A DNA stretch of 64,000 nucleotides, taken from Rothia aerolata (lineage in GTDB: Bacteria > Actinomycetota > Actinomycetes > Actinomycetales > Micrococcaceae). The DNA is taken from positions 1,030,139 to 1,094,138 of the forward strand of contig NZ_BMDC01000001.1 in NCBI RefSeq assembly GCF_014635585.1. The letters are read 5' to 3'. Shown in pieces: positions 17,623 through 25,922 of the stretch. Made by a program: the position numbers and the translations under genes. The notes under the pieces are model-generated. The model did not search any database. It was not told the DNA's origin and was given only the letters and a program-made list of their open reading frames with translations. The first letter of the stretch is position 1. Every line of letters starts with the position of its first letter.

Positions 17623-17688
17623 GTTTGTACAGGGTTATCTCACACGTACAGAGTTACCTCTGTACACCCGAGACAATCCTGTACAAAC
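17623..17688. repeat. GTAC-quartet palindromic element A
   Basis: The outer arms GTTTGTACAGG (17623-17633) and CCTGTACAAAC (17678-17688) are exact complements and sit symmetrically around an inner perfect hairpin GTACAGAG-TTAC-CTCTGTAC (17646-17665). The segments between also pair mostly, with one wobble. The four GTAC cores start at 17627, 17646, 17662 and 17681 (spacing 19-16-19), and a further GTAC lies at 17713. The same spacing recurs in the element at 45351. Confidence 0.8.
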
Positions 17689-17731
17689 CGCCGTCGGCAC
17701 CACGACACCCCAGTACAAACAACCCCAACGC

Positions 17732-17765
17732 AAAAGAGCCCGCCACCCCAAGGGGCAACGGGCTC
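17732..17765 (-). terminator. Terminator after nusG
   Basis: GAGCCCG (17736-17742) pairs with CGGGCTC (17759-17765), with inner CCCC/GGGG pairing. It is followed on the minus strand by UUUU. It lies 15 bp after the nusG stop and separates secE-nusG from rplK. Confidence 0.85.
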
Positions 17766-17780
17766 TCAGAGCTAAAGTTT

Positions 17781-18536
17781 TTAGACCTTGGAAACCTGGT
17801 TGAAGTTCAGGGTTACCGGGGTCTCGCGCTCGAAGACCGAAATGAGCACAACCAGCGATGAAGACTCGGGCTTGATTTCAGAGATGGTTGCGGGCATGCC
17901 CTCGAAAGGACCTTCCTTGACGGTTACTGCCTCGCCCACCTCGAAACCGGTCTCAATCTGAGGTGCCGGAGCAGCGGCAACGCCAGCTTCAGCCTGCTCT
18001 GCCTCAAAGACCGGTGCCAGCATATCGACAACCTCGTTCAGGCGCAGGGGAACCGGGTTATAGGCATCCTGGCCAACGAAGCCGGTTACACCGGGGGTAT
18101 GGCGAACAACGCCCCAGGTCTCATCGGTAAGGTTCATGCGAACCAGCACGTAGCCGGGAATACGAACACGGCGCACCAGCTTCTTGGTGGTGTTCTTGAT
18201 TTCCACGACTTCTTCCATAGGAACCTGAATCTCGAAGATATCGTCGTCAGCATTCAGGGTCTGAGCGCGGGATTCGAGGTTGGTCTTCACGCGGTTCTCG
18301 TAGCCTGCGTAGGTGTGAACCACGTACCAGTCGCCTTCTTGACGGCGCAGCTTGGACTTGAATTCTTCGAGAGGGTCAACAGCCGGTGCTTCTTCAGCAG
18401 CCTCTGCCTCTTCAGCCTCTTCGATAACCTCGGTTGCGGCAACCTCAACAGCTTCTACAGGCGCGTCTTCGGCGGTAGCCTGCTCGGAAGTCTCTGCGAC
18501 TTCCTCAGCTTCGTGCTGAACTTCCTGCTCTGACAC
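17781..18536 (-). CDS. nusG: Transcription termination/antitermination factor NusG
   Basis: RNA-polymerase-associated elongation factor. The 251-aa protein has an acidic Glu/Ala-rich extension over roughly the first 60 residues, as in other actinobacterial NusG proteins. Then comes the NGN domain ([48 protein letters not shown]) and the C-terminal KOW domain ([22 protein letters not shown]...[11 protein letters not shown]). It follows secE by 71 bp and ends at a strong terminator. Confidence 0.96.
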   Translation of the reverse strand: MSEQEVQHEAEEVAETSEQATAEDAPVEAVEVAATEVIEEAEEAEAAEEAPAVDPLEEFKSKLRRQEGDWYVVHTYAGYENRVKTNLESRAQTLNADDDIFEIQVPMEEVVEIKNTTKKLVRRVRIPGYVLVRMNLTDETWGVVRHTPGVTGFVGQDAYNPVPLRLNEVVDMLAPVFEAEQAEAGVAAAPAPQIETGFEVGEAVTVKEGPFEGMPATISEIKPESSSLVVLISVFERETPVTLNFNQVSKV

Positions 18537-18607
18537 GGTCTCTCCTACTTTCTTGATCAGTTACCAGCTTGCGCTACATCTACGCGCTGAAAATTTTCTT
18601 ATAAATT

Positions 18608-18877
18608 CTAGCTCAGTGGTCCGTTACCGAACACCCAGAATGCTAGCTGGCCAAAGACCCAGTCCAGACCAAAAATCAAAAACATCATGAAGAGCACAAA
18701 AACCAGAACAATTACCACGTAGTTAAAGAGCTCGCGACCGGTAGGGGTTACTACCTTCTTGAGCTCCGCGATAACCTCGCGGAAAAATTGGAAGATTCGA
18801 CCGAAGAATCCGCGACGCTTCTCTTCGCCGGAATCGCGTTTACTCGCGGCGGTTCCGTTAGCGGCAGTTTCAGCCAT
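18608..18877 (-). CDS. secE: Preprotein translocase subunit SecE
   Basis: Small essential membrane subunit of the Sec translocon. The 89-aa protein has a hydrophilic Lys/Arg-rich N-terminus, the conserved amphipathic segment FFREVIAELKKVVTPTGRELFNYV, and one C-terminal membrane helix (VVIVLVFVLFMMFLIFGLDW). It starts about 90 bp after tRNA-Trp and precedes nusG, the universal bacterial order. Confidence 0.95.
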   Translation of the reverse strand: MAETAANGTAASKRDSGEEKRRGFFGRIFQFFREVIAELKKVVTPTGRELFNYVVIVLVFVLFMMFLIFGLDWVFGQLAFWVFGNGPLS

Positions 18878-18963
18878 ATCGGCCCGCCCCTTTCATGATT
18901 TCTTTTACATAAAGCACGCAATTTCTTGCGTGCTTTGAGTGAATTTTTATGGGAGCTGTTTTG

Positions 18964-19036
18964 CAGGGCGGACAGGACTCGAACCTGCAACCTGCGGTTT
19001 TGGAGACCGCTGCTCTACCAATTGAGCCACCACCCT
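18964..19036 (-). tRNA. trnW: tRNA-Trp (CCA anticodon)
   Basis: Cloverleaf on the minus strand: acceptor AGGGTGG with CCGCCCT, D-arm GCTCAATTGGTAGAGC, anticodon stem-loop GCGGTCTCCAAAACCGC with anticodon CCA, T-arm with GGTTCGAGTCC, discriminator G. No CCA is fully encoded. Its position upstream of secE-nusG is usual in actinobacteria. Confidence 0.96.
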
Positions 19037-19285
19037 TTGAACTTTCGTTCGGGTTGGCCATGCTTTTGGGCGTAGGCCAGCGCTGTTCGGTTGCGAACAA
19101 CATGTACCACTCTAAAGTATTTATGCGGCTTTGGCAATTTGAGTTTCTTCGGCGTTGCGCATTTCACGAGATCAGCGGGGTTTCGGGCAGTTTTTTAGGT
19201 GGCTGCGCTTGTGACTACTGCTTTTTATCGCCAGCCCACTTACGATAGAAAGCAGACCAACTCTCTCAATTCAGGAAGTGACACT

Positions 19286-20491
19286 ATGCCCTCGGCTCGT
19301 ATCTCCCCTCGCATCGCGGCAATTGCCCCCTCTGCCACCCTGGCCGTTGACGCCAAGGCTAAAGCGCTCAAGGCTGAGGGACGCCCGGTTATCGGCTTTG
19401 GTGCCGGTGAGCCCGACTTTCCCACTCCGGCTTATATTGTGGACGCCGCCCGCGCGGCTCTCGAGGATCCGAAGAACTTCCGCTACAGCCCGGCTGCGGG
19501 TCTTCCCGAGCTGAAGAAGGCCATTGCGGAGAAAACTCTGCGTGATTCCGGCGTGAGCATTGATCCTTCACAGATTGTGGTCACCAACGGCGGTAAGCAG
19601 GCGGTCTACGAGGCTTTCGCCACCGTGATCGGCGAAGGCGACGACGTCCTTCTCCCCGCTCCCTACTGGACCACCTACCCCGAGGCTATCCGCCTGGCCG
19701 GCGGCAACCCCATTGAGGTCTTTGCCGGTTCTGAGCAGGAATACAAGGTCACCCCCGAAATGCTCGATGAGGCTTACACCCCCGAGACCAAGGCTCTGAT
19801 TTTTGTATCGCCGTCTAACCCCACCGGTGCGGTCTACACCCCCGAAGAGACCAAGGCTATTGGCGAGTGGGCTCTTGAGAAGGGCGTTTTCGTGATTTCA
19901 GATGAAATCTACGAGCACCTCACCTACGATGGCACCCCCTTCACCTCGATTATCAAGGCTGTGCCCGCCCTGGCTGACTACGCCGTCATTCTCAACGGTG
20001 TGGCCAAGACCTACGCTATGACCGGCTGGCGCGTGGGCTGGCTCTACGGTCCCGCCGACGTCGTCAAGGCGGCCACCAACCTACAGTCCCACCTGTCTTC
20101 TAACGTCAATAACGTTGCTCAGATGGCTGCGTTGACGGCTGTTTCTGGTTCCCTGGACGCCGTCGAAGAGATGCACCGGGCTTTCGACCGCCGCCGCAAG
20201 ATGATTGTGGAGGGTCTCAACGCCATTGACGGCGTCGTCTGCCCCACCCCCAAGGGTGCTTTCTACGTCTACCCCGACGTGCAGGGGCTGCTGGGTAAGA
20301 CCATTGCGGGTAAGACCCCGCAGACCTCTGCCGAGCTGGCTGAAATTATCTTGGAAGAGGCAGAGGTTGCCGTGGTGCCCGGTGAGGCTTTCGGCCCCTC
20401 CGGCTACCTGCGCCTCTCCTATGCTCTGGGCGACGACGACATTGCCGAGGGAATCGAGCGCATTCAGAAGCTGCTGGCAACTGCGAAGTAA
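19286..20491 (+). CDS. aspC: Class I pyridoxal-phosphate aminotransferase (aspartate aminotransferase type)
   Basis: Transfers amino groups between aspartate and 2-oxoglutarate, or a close pair. I use the ATG at 19286 (AGGAAG upstream), giving 401 aa; an earlier in-frame start would add 29 non-conserved residues. Landmarks: [23 protein letters not shown], the NPTGAVY substrate loop, [10 protein letters not shown], the PLP-lysine motif [16 protein letters not shown], and the C-terminal RLSYAL arginine. It is convergent to tRNA-Trp/secE, with its own upstream region. Prephenate or alanine activity cannot be excluded. Confidence 0.88.
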   Translation: MPSARISPRIAAIAPSATLAVDAKAKALKAEGRPVIGFGAGEPDFPTPAYIVDAARAALEDPKNFRYSPAAGLPELKKAIAEKTLRDSGVSIDPSQIVVTNGGKQAVYEAFATVIGEGDDVLLPAPYWTTYPEAIRLAGGNPIEVFAGSEQEYKVTPEMLDEAYTPETKALIFVSPSNPTGAVYTPEETKAIGEWALEKGVFVISDEIYEHLTYDGTPFTSIIKAVPALADYAVILNGVAKTYAMTGWRVGWLYGPADVVKAATNLQSHLSSNVNNVAQMAALTAVSGSLDAVEEMHRAFDRRRKMIVEGLNAIDGVVCPTPKGAFYVYPDVQGLLGKTIAGKTPQTSAELAEIILEEAEVAVVPGEAFGPSGYLRLSYALGDDDIAEGIERIQKLLATAK

Positions 20492-20504
20492 TCTCTCTGC
20501 GCCC

Positions 20505-20557
20505 AACGGTGGATTTTAGGCTTAAATCCGGCTGATTTAAGCCTAAAATCCACCGTT
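20505..20557. repeat. 53-nt perfect palindrome after the aminotransferase gene
   Basis: 24-bp arms (20505-20528 and 20534-20557) with sequence AACGGTGGATTTTAGG... are exact complements around the loop CGGCT. There is no U-run on either side, so it differs from the classical terminators in this window, though it may still terminate transcription. No second copy was noticed here. The rest of the gap up to pfkA holds the pfkA promoter. Confidence 0.75.
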
Positions 20558-20641
20558 CGCGTTTAAGAGTTCAGGTGAAAAACACACCTAACACTGTGAC
20601 TAAGCGCTTCAAAAAACCCATAACCCACCGCACCCCACACC

Positions 20642-20670
20642 TGTCAACACAAGCCCAAAAGCACTAGAAT
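20642..20670 (+). promoter_or_regulatory. Candidate pfkA promoter
   Basis: -35-like TGTCAA (20642-20647) and -10 TAGAAT (20665-20670) are separated by 17 bp, giving a leader of about 145 bases before pfkA. The leader is AT-rich and has no recognised riboswitch. Confidence 0.45.
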
Positions 20671-20822
20671 GGGTTTCGAGACATTTTCCGCGAAAAATTG
20701 CGATTTTGCGGTGTGTAGCCCTAGGTTACGCACCGACAAAAGGCACATAAACGCAACACCAACGCGGAGTAAAAAATAAACAAATCCACGAGCCCAGCTC
20801 GCGGAGAAGGAGATCTAAATCC

Positions 20823-21854
20823 ATGAAGATTGGTCTACTCACCTCAGGCGGCGACTGCCCCGGCCTTAACGCTGTGATTCGCGGTGCCGTGCTCAACGGC
20901 GTCAAGACCTACGGCCACGAGTTCGTTGGCTTCCGCGACGGCTGGCGCGGTGTTGTGGAAGGCGACTACATGGACCTTCCCCGCACCAAGGTTCGCGGTC
21001 TGGCTCGCCAGGGCGGCACCATTCTGGGTACCTCCCGCACCAACCCCTTCGACGGCCCCAACGGCGGCCCCGAAAACATCGAAATCATGATGGAACGCAA
21101 CGAGATCGATGCAATCGTTGCAATCGGTGGCGAGGGCACCCTGGCAGGCGCTAAGCGCCTGGCTGACGCGGGCCTGCCCGTGGTTGGCGTTCCCAAGACC
21201 ATTGACAACGACCTTCAGGCAACCGACTACACCTTCGGTTTCGACACCGCGGTTTCCATTGCAACCGACGCTATGGACCGCCTGCGCACCACCGGCGAGT
21301 CCCACCACCGTGCCATGGTGGCAGAGGTTATGGGCCGCCACGTGGGTTGGATTGCTCTGCACTCCGGTATGTCCGCAGGTGCCCACGCGGTGCTGATTCC
21401 CGAGCAGCAGGTTTCTATGGAGCAGGTTGCCAAGTGGGTTTCTGAGGTTCACGAGCGCGGCCGCTCTCCCCTGGTTGTTGTGGCTGAGGGCTTCATTCCC
21501 GAAGGCTTCGACGAGGTTCTGCACAACAAGGGTGTAGAGAAGGACGGCCGCCCCCGCCTGGGCGGTATCGGCGACTACGTCACCCAGGAGATTGAGCGTC
21601 TGACCGGCATTGAAACCCGCAACACCATTCTGGGCCACATTCAGCGCGGTGGCGCCCCCACCGGTTTTGACCGTGTGCTGGCAACCCGCCTGGGCATGGC
21701 CGTGACCGATATGGTTCACGATAAGGAATGGGGCAAGATGGTTGCTCTGCAGGGCACCGAGATTAACCGCGTTGATCTCTCGGTTGCTCTGGACGGCCTG
21801 AAGACTGTTCCCCAGCATCGTTGGGAAGAGGCAAAGGTTCTCTTCGGCCGCTAA
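20823..21854 (+). CDS. pfkA: 6-phosphofructokinase
   Basis: Phosphorylates fructose-6-phosphate in glycolysis. The 343-aa protein has GLLTSGGDCPGLNAVIRG, GGEGTLAGAK, PKTIDNDLQATDYTFGFDTA, MGRHVGWIAL and GHIQRGGAPT. It combines Gly in the GGEGT loop (ATP-type) with Lys in PKTIDND (the PPi-type residue), the mixed signature recalled for actinobacterial group III enzymes. ATP use is therefore likely but not certain. GGAGA precedes the ATG; a strong terminator follows. Confidence 0.93.
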   Translation: MKIGLLTSGGDCPGLNAVIRGAVLNGVKTYGHEFVGFRDGWRGVVEGDYMDLPRTKVRGLARQGGTILGTSRTNPFDGPNGGPENIEIMMERNEIDAIVAIGGEGTLAGAKRLADAGLPVVGVPKTIDNDLQATDYTFGFDTAVSIATDAMDRLRTTGESHHRAMVAEVMGRHVGWIALHSGMSAGAHAVLIPEQQVSMEQVAKWVSEVHERGRSPLVVVAEGFIPEGFDEVLHNKGVEKDGRPRLGGIGDYVTQEIERLTGIETRNTILGHIQRGGAPTGFDRVLATRLGMAVTDMVHDKEWGKMVALQGTEINRVDLSVALDGLKTVPQHRWEEAKVLFGR

Positions 21855-21893
21855 GCCTCTCGAGCCAGAGAATACGCTCTCGGCATCTTCTTC

Positions 21894-21935
21894 AAAAAAC
21901 GCCTGCCAGCCTTCAGAGGGCTGGCAGGCGTTTTT
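21894..21935 (+). terminator. pfkA terminator
   Basis: The perfect stem AACGCCTGCCAGCC / GGCTGGCAGGCGTT (to 21932) with a seven-base loop is followed by T5 and preceded by A6, so it can work in both directions. Confidence 0.92.
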
Positions 21936-21962
21936 AGTGGGCATGAGTGGCGAATTCGCCGG

Positions 21963-22020
21963 CCGAGTGGCCATTTTTATACCGTTTTTCGCAGATTTTC
22001 GGTTCAAAAATGGCCTCTCG
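21963..22020. repeat. 58-nt inverted-repeat element, copy 1
   Basis: Runs from CCGAGTGGCCATTTTTATACC to GGTTCAAAAATGGCCTCTCG with imperfectly paired arms. It matches the reverse complement of 45462-45519 at 54 of 58 positions. A 12-bp palindrome GGCGAATTCGCC (21949-21960) abuts it. It lies between the pfkA terminator and the convergent ygfZ-like gene. Confidence 0.8.
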
Positions 22021-22076
22021 AAAAGCCCTGAAGAATTAATCGCCTCAAAACCTTATACCTGAAAAAGTTTGAGGCC

Positions 22077-23210
22077 CTACCTACGCAGGAAGTCCCCCAT
22101 GTCGCGTCGTCCTACCGTCTGCCCCGCCTCGGGCGAAACAATCACGGTCTGCGCGGCGGCATACTGGGCGGGGGTATCAGCGTTAGTCGTTTCGTCAACC
22201 ACCCGCAGTTCAGCGGCGGGATCAACGTTGCGCTTGATTACCGCCAAAGCGATAGAGCCGGCTTCCCAGTGCTGGGCTACCGAGGTAACGCGCCCCACCT
22301 TCTTGCTGCCCGCGTAGACACTGGAGCCTGCAGCGGGCAGGGTGTGCTCGGAGCCGTCCAGGTCAAGAAAAACCAGCCTGCGCGGCGGGTGCCCCAGGTT
22401 GTGCACCCGCGCGATGGTCTCCTGCCCCTTGTAGCAGCCCTTATTCATGTGGACGGCGGTGCGCATGAGGTCGAGCTCGTGGGGTATGGTCTTCTCGTCC
22501 ACCTCGGTGCCGAAGCGCGGCCGCCAGGCCTCAATCCGCAGGGCCTCAGCTGCCCAAACGCCTGCCAGCGATACCGAAGAAGCAATCTCCATCAAATCTG
22601 AGCGGTTAACAATAGTGAAGAAGCGCTTGAAGTCAGCGCCGGGGTGCTCCTGCTCGGAAACCTCGGCGTAGGAGTGGCCACCTGCAGTAATGCCCGGCCA
22701 GGGGTCTTCCCAGATGACGCCGGCCGCCAGCTTTTCGGGCGCTGTCTCGGCGGTGCGCGGGTCGGCTGTTGAGCTCAGGACCGCATATGTATCGCTCACG
22801 TCTGCGATTTCCACGCGGAGCATGAACTTCATGGAGTCCAGGTATTCTGCAAGGTCAGCGGCCTGGCTACCCTCGCAGATCAGCCACACCTTCTCGCCGT
22901 CGTCCACCGCATAGGCGGCAAAGTCAATGCGGCCCTGTACCGAGAGCAAGAGCAGCTCGGTGGATTCACCGGCAGAAAGTCCTGCCAGCACCTGGGAGGA
23001 GATGGTGGTCAGCCAGGAGAGCCGGTCAGGGCCGCTCACGGTCACCACGCCCAGGTGGGAGTAGTCTGCGAGCACAAACTTCTCGGCACCGAGCACCAGG
23101 CGGCGCTGTTCCTTCAGCGGCTCACCGTAGTGGGCGGCAACGCCGGCGTCGGGGCCGGTTGCCTCAAAGACTCCAAAAGCTGAGAGCAGAGGACTGGTAT
23201 AAGCAGACAT
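22077..23210 (-). CDS. ygfZ: YgfZ/GcvT-domain folate-binding protein
   Basis: YgfZ-family proteins bind folate and help make or repair certain iron-sulfur enzymes. The 377-aa protein has the family hallmark KGCYKGQE near residue 250, followed by RVHNLGHPPRRLVFL, plus GcvT-like LSWLTTISSQ. It overlaps nothing and lies 2 bp downstream of the nitrobindin-like gene, so the two form an operon. A GCCTCAAA/TTTGAGGC stem (22042-22075) just past the stop may help end transcription. Confidence 0.88.
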   Translation of the reverse strand: MSAYTSPLLSAFGVFEATGPDAGVAAHYGEPLKEQRRLVLGAEKFVLADYSHLGVVTVSGPDRLSWLTTISSQVLAGLSAGESTELLLLSVQGRIDFAAYAVDDGEKVWLICEGSQAADLAEYLDSMKFMLRVEIADVSDTYAVLSSTADPRTAETAPEKLAAGVIWEDPWPGITAGGHSYAEVSEQEHPGADFKRFFTIVNRSDLMEIASSVSLAGVWAAEALRIEAWRPRFGTEVDEKTIPHELDLMRTAVHMNKGCYKGQETIARVHNLGHPPRRLVFLDLDGSEHTLPAAGSSVYAGSKKVGRVTSVAQHWEAGSIALAVIKRNVDPAAELRVVDETTNADTPAQYAAAQTVIVSPEAGQTVGRRDMGDFLRR

Positions 23211-23212
23211 TC

Positions 23213-23893
23213 CTACTTCTCATCTCCGTTGGCATCAGACTCAGCGCCGGTCTCAAAAAGGTGGGAGCCCAGATCCATACCGCTCATGGAGCTGGTCTTG
23301 CGCAGTTCGGCCGAGGCGTGCTTGTGCAGCTTGCCCTTTTCGTCGGCAACCTCCCAGTCCCACATCAGGTTGCTATTGACCAGGCCCCAGAGGCGCACCG
23401 AACCGGCGTAGTCCTTAGAGATAGAGTCGCGCATCAGGTTGGCGGTCTGCATGCGAACCACCGGTCCCTTAATCAGGCCCGAGTAGTTTTCGCTAATGCC
23501 TCCGGGGTGATTGATGGTGGCGAGAATATTAAAACCGTCGTCTCCGTTGCGCAGTTTTTCAACGGACTCGGCATCGGGGTGAACGGGCACTACATCGGCG
23601 GCCCTGAGGCCGGGGCCGACGTCGCCGTCCACCTGGGCACGGTCCAGCTGCCAGAAGCCGGTCTCAACGGTCAAGGGGCGCAGCTTGTTACCCTGGTCAT
23701 CGAGCAGGAAGGACTCTGCGCGGTATTCGATAAAGGGCAGGCCGTCCTGGGAAAAAGTAATAATCTGCCCGAAGTTGGTGCCCTCTGCTTCTGGGTACCA
23801 GAGGGTGCCGGTGCCCTCCCAGGTGCCGAGCAACCATGAGAAAGGAACCAGTTCGGGAGTGAGGTTAGTGGGGATTTCAATAGGCATAGCCAC
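23213..23893 (-). CDS. Nitrobindin-like FABP-family heme-binding protein
   Basis: A 226-aa beta-barrel protein of the DUF1794/nitrobindin family. The signature WLLGTWEGTGTLWYP is at residues 20-34 and the C-terminal part contains LWGLVNSNLMWDWEVAD and KHASAELRK. Members bind heme and scavenge or isomerise nitrogen species. A second ATG two codons in is an equally good start. It is paired with the ygfZ-like gene, a conserved actinobacterial arrangement as far as I recall. Confidence 0.82.
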   Translation of the reverse strand: MAMPIEIPTNLTPELVPFSWLLGTWEGTGTLWYPEAEGTNFGQIITFSQDGLPFIEYRAESFLLDDQGNKLRPLTVETGFWQLDRAQVDGDVGPGLRAADVVPVHPDAESVEKLRNGDDGFNILATINHPGGISENYSGLIKGPVVRMQTANLMRDSISKDYAGSVRLWGLVNSNLMWDWEVADEKGKLHKHASAELRKTSSMSGMDLGSHLFETGAESDANGDEK

Positions 23894-23930
23894 CAGTCTA
23901 GTAGCCTGTGGGAACCCAAGAAAGCCCGAT

Positions 23931-23963
23931 AAAAAAACCCGCCCCCATCATAGAGGGCGGGTT
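23931..23963 (-). terminator. Terminator after the 36-aa small ORF
   Basis: AACCCGCC (23936-23943) pairs with GGCGGGTT (23956-23963). Seven U residues follow on the minus strand. Confidence 0.8.
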
Positions 23964-24021
23964 ACTGGCGCTACTGGCTACTTTGCCGCGGCGCCGCTAT
24001 TGTTTCGTATTTCTTCGAGTC

Positions 24022-24132
24022 TTACTTCTGACCGCGGAAAAGACCCATGAGCACCGCTGCCATGAAGCCAGCAATGCACAGACCTGCTACGCCCAGAAGG
24101 CAGAGGAAGAAGATTTCAAGTGCTACTAACAT
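24022..24132 (-). CDS. 36-aa hydrophobic small protein
   Basis: Short reading frame encoding MLVALEIFFLCLLGVAGLC... then GLFRGQK at the end: one transmembrane helix with a short basic tail. AGGGTG lies 6-7 bases before its ATG, inside the last codons and stop of the upstream membrane-protein gene, which suggests translational coupling. A terminator lies about 60 bp after the stop. No family was recognised; it may be an accessory subunit of the upstream protein. Confidence 0.6.
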   Translation of the reverse strand: MLVALEIFFLCLLGVAGLCIAGFMAAVLMGLFRGQK

Positions 24133-24137
24133 GTGAT

Positions 24138-24884
24138 TCACCCTATCACGGGTGAGATGGAGATCGCGATGACATAGGCGACTACGCCCACAAATGCTAC
24201 GGGTGTTACGCCCAAGGTTACGGCGCCGCGACGGGGGCCGTCTTTGGGGCTGGCAGAAATCATGCGTATTCCGAAGGCGCCGATTACCAGGGCAAGACCT
24301 AGGCCAATAAGCAGAATGGACGAGGTATCTCGGGAGGTCTGCTGAAGATCGGCTATGGCAATCCAGCCGGCGGTAGAGATGGCGGCCAGCACGCCCGAAA
24401 CGCAGGAGATCACCGACTCAAGGCGGCCCACTGAACCCTCACCGCGCACCAGCTCAACGATAAAGCTGGCGACAATGCCCACCGCCGCCACCGCGGGCAA
24501 AAGGGCTAGCCGGTAGATACCGTGGTCCATCAGCGCAAACCCCACGGCAAAGAGGCCAGAGACCAAAATAATGGTGGAGTGCGAGTAGATACGCTCTACC
24601 CGGCGCAGTTCTGCCACGCCGGTTGCCGCGGGCCAGCCCCCGGCGATCAGGGCTACCACCACCACGGCGATGACGGCGGTGGCTACGGGGTGGATAAGGG
24701 CTGAAGCAATCAGGGCGAGCAGGGTCAGCACCGCAGAGAAGCCCACCAGCTGGTAGCGGGAGCGGGGAGTGGCTCCGATGGCGCCCACTCGCCCGGAGTA
24801 AACAAAGCGGTCTCTGCGCTCACGCAACTGGGGCACAAAGTTGCGATAGCGCGAGGTGTGAACGGTGGTCTGCTTTTGACTCAA
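24138..24884 (-). CDS. Multi-pass membrane protein, unknown function
   Basis: A 248-aa protein not recognised as a known family. The first 45 or so residues are hydrophilic and basic (RYRNFVPQLRERRDRF), followed by seven or eight hydrophobic segments running to the C-terminus. A glycine/arginine loop (VRGEGSVGRLESV) lies mid-way. It is followed immediately by the 36-aa membrane ORF and then a terminator. It is divergent from glnR. No catalytic motif is visible. Confidence 0.65.
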   Translation of the reverse strand: MSQKQTTVHTSRYRNFVPQLRERRDRFVYSGRVGAIGATPRSRYQLVGFSAVLTLLALIASALIHPVATAVIAVVVVALIAGGWPAATGVAELRRVERIYSHSTIILVSGLFAVGFALMDHGIYRLALLPAVAAVGIVASFIVELVRGEGSVGRLESVISCVSGVLAAISTAGWIAIADLQQTSRDTSSILLIGLGLALVIGAFGIRMISASPKDGPRRGAVTLGVTPVAFVGVVAYVIAISISPVIG

Positions 24885-25098
24885 GGTGATTCCGACATTC
24901 TTTCGTGTTGCGCGCTGGGCATGGGAACAGAAGTATCGGGAGTGATCTTCTATTACGTTCTATTGTGACACTGAATCTTTGTTTGTGAGACAAAGTTATC
25001 AATTCATATACCGAACGTTTAATATTGGGAGAATACTGAGTGAGTTAGTCAGAGCCCAAAATGCCGGATGCACATGTGAAAGTTGGTGGGGTACAAAA

Positions 25099-25794
25099 AT
25101 GATGCGAATCGCCCTCTTGTCCGATTCCTCAGCCCCCTACAACGAGCTCATTCCTTCCCTCGACCTGCTCAGCCACGAGGTACAAACCTTCCCCCAGTCG
25201 GTGCAGACTGGCGCGCTTGAGTCCAACCACCCCGACGTCATTATGATTGACGCAACCAGCGCGCTGGTGGGTGCCCGCAACACCGCCCAGATGCTCAAAA
25301 GCGGCGGGGTTTCTGCCCCCGTTCTTATGGTCTTAACCGAGGGCGGCATGGCTGCGGTTTCTGCCACCTGGCTGGTGGACGACGTGCTACTGCCCGGCGT
25401 TGGCCCCGCCGAGCTAGAGGCCCGGCTTCGGTTGGCAACAGCCCAGAGCCAGGAATCGGCCGATGAAGACGACTCCATTATTAAGTCGGGGGCGGTGCTC
25501 ATTGACGAGGCTTCATATACCGCCCGTCTCGACGGCGCTCCGCTGAACCTCACCTACAAGGAATTTGAGCTGCTGAAGTTCCTGGCCCAGCACACCGGCA
25601 GGGTCTTCACCCGCGCCCAGCTGCTCTCTGAGGTCTGGGGCTACGACTACTACGGCGGCACCCGCACGGTCGATGTACACGTGCGCCGCCTACGTTCCAA
25701 GCTGGGCACCGAGCACGAGCACCTGATTTCTACGGTGCGCAATGTTGGCTACTGTTTCAACACCCCTAAGTCCTCAGACAAATCAGATAAATAG
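25099..25794 (+). CDS. glnR: GlnR-type orphan response regulator
   Basis: OmpR-family regulator of 231 aa with an atypical receiver and a C-terminal winged helix (LTYKEFELLKFLAQHTGRVFTR, YYGGTRTVDVHVRRLRSKLG). The receiver keeps an Asp at residue 51 (VIMIDATS) but lacks the usual acidic pair, as in GlnR, which works without a cognate kinase. I use the ATG at 25099 since the product then opens MMRIALLSDSS. The next gene is mshD, the same pair as Rv0818-Rv0819 in Mycobacterium tuberculosis, which supports GlnR, the nitrogen regulator. Confidence 0.8.
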   Translation: MMRIALLSDSSAPYNELIPSLDLLSHEVQTFPQSVQTGALESNHPDVIMIDATSALVGARNTAQMLKSGGVSAPVLMVLTEGGMAAVSATWLVDDVLLPGVGPAELEARLRLATAQSQESADEDDSIIKSGAVLIDEASYTARLDGAPLNLTYKEFELLKFLAQHTGRVFTRAQLLSEVWGYDYYGGTRTVDVHVRRLRSKLGTEHEHLISTVRNVGYCFNTPKSSDKSDK

Positions 25795-25922
25795 GGGTTT
25801 AGGTGAACGCAGCATGAACTTTTACTCTTGGCGCCTGATCTGGCCCCGGCTGCGAGCTGAAGAAACATGTGGCGCCTGAGACAACCGGTAGAGTAGAAAA
25901 ATAGTAGGTTTCAGGAGGCACC

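Noticed and set aside
20844-22007. 387-codon open frame opposite pfkA
   Set aside because: It is a shadow of the highly biased codons of pfkA; no ribosome-binding site or recognisable motif, and it runs through the pfkA terminator and a repeat.
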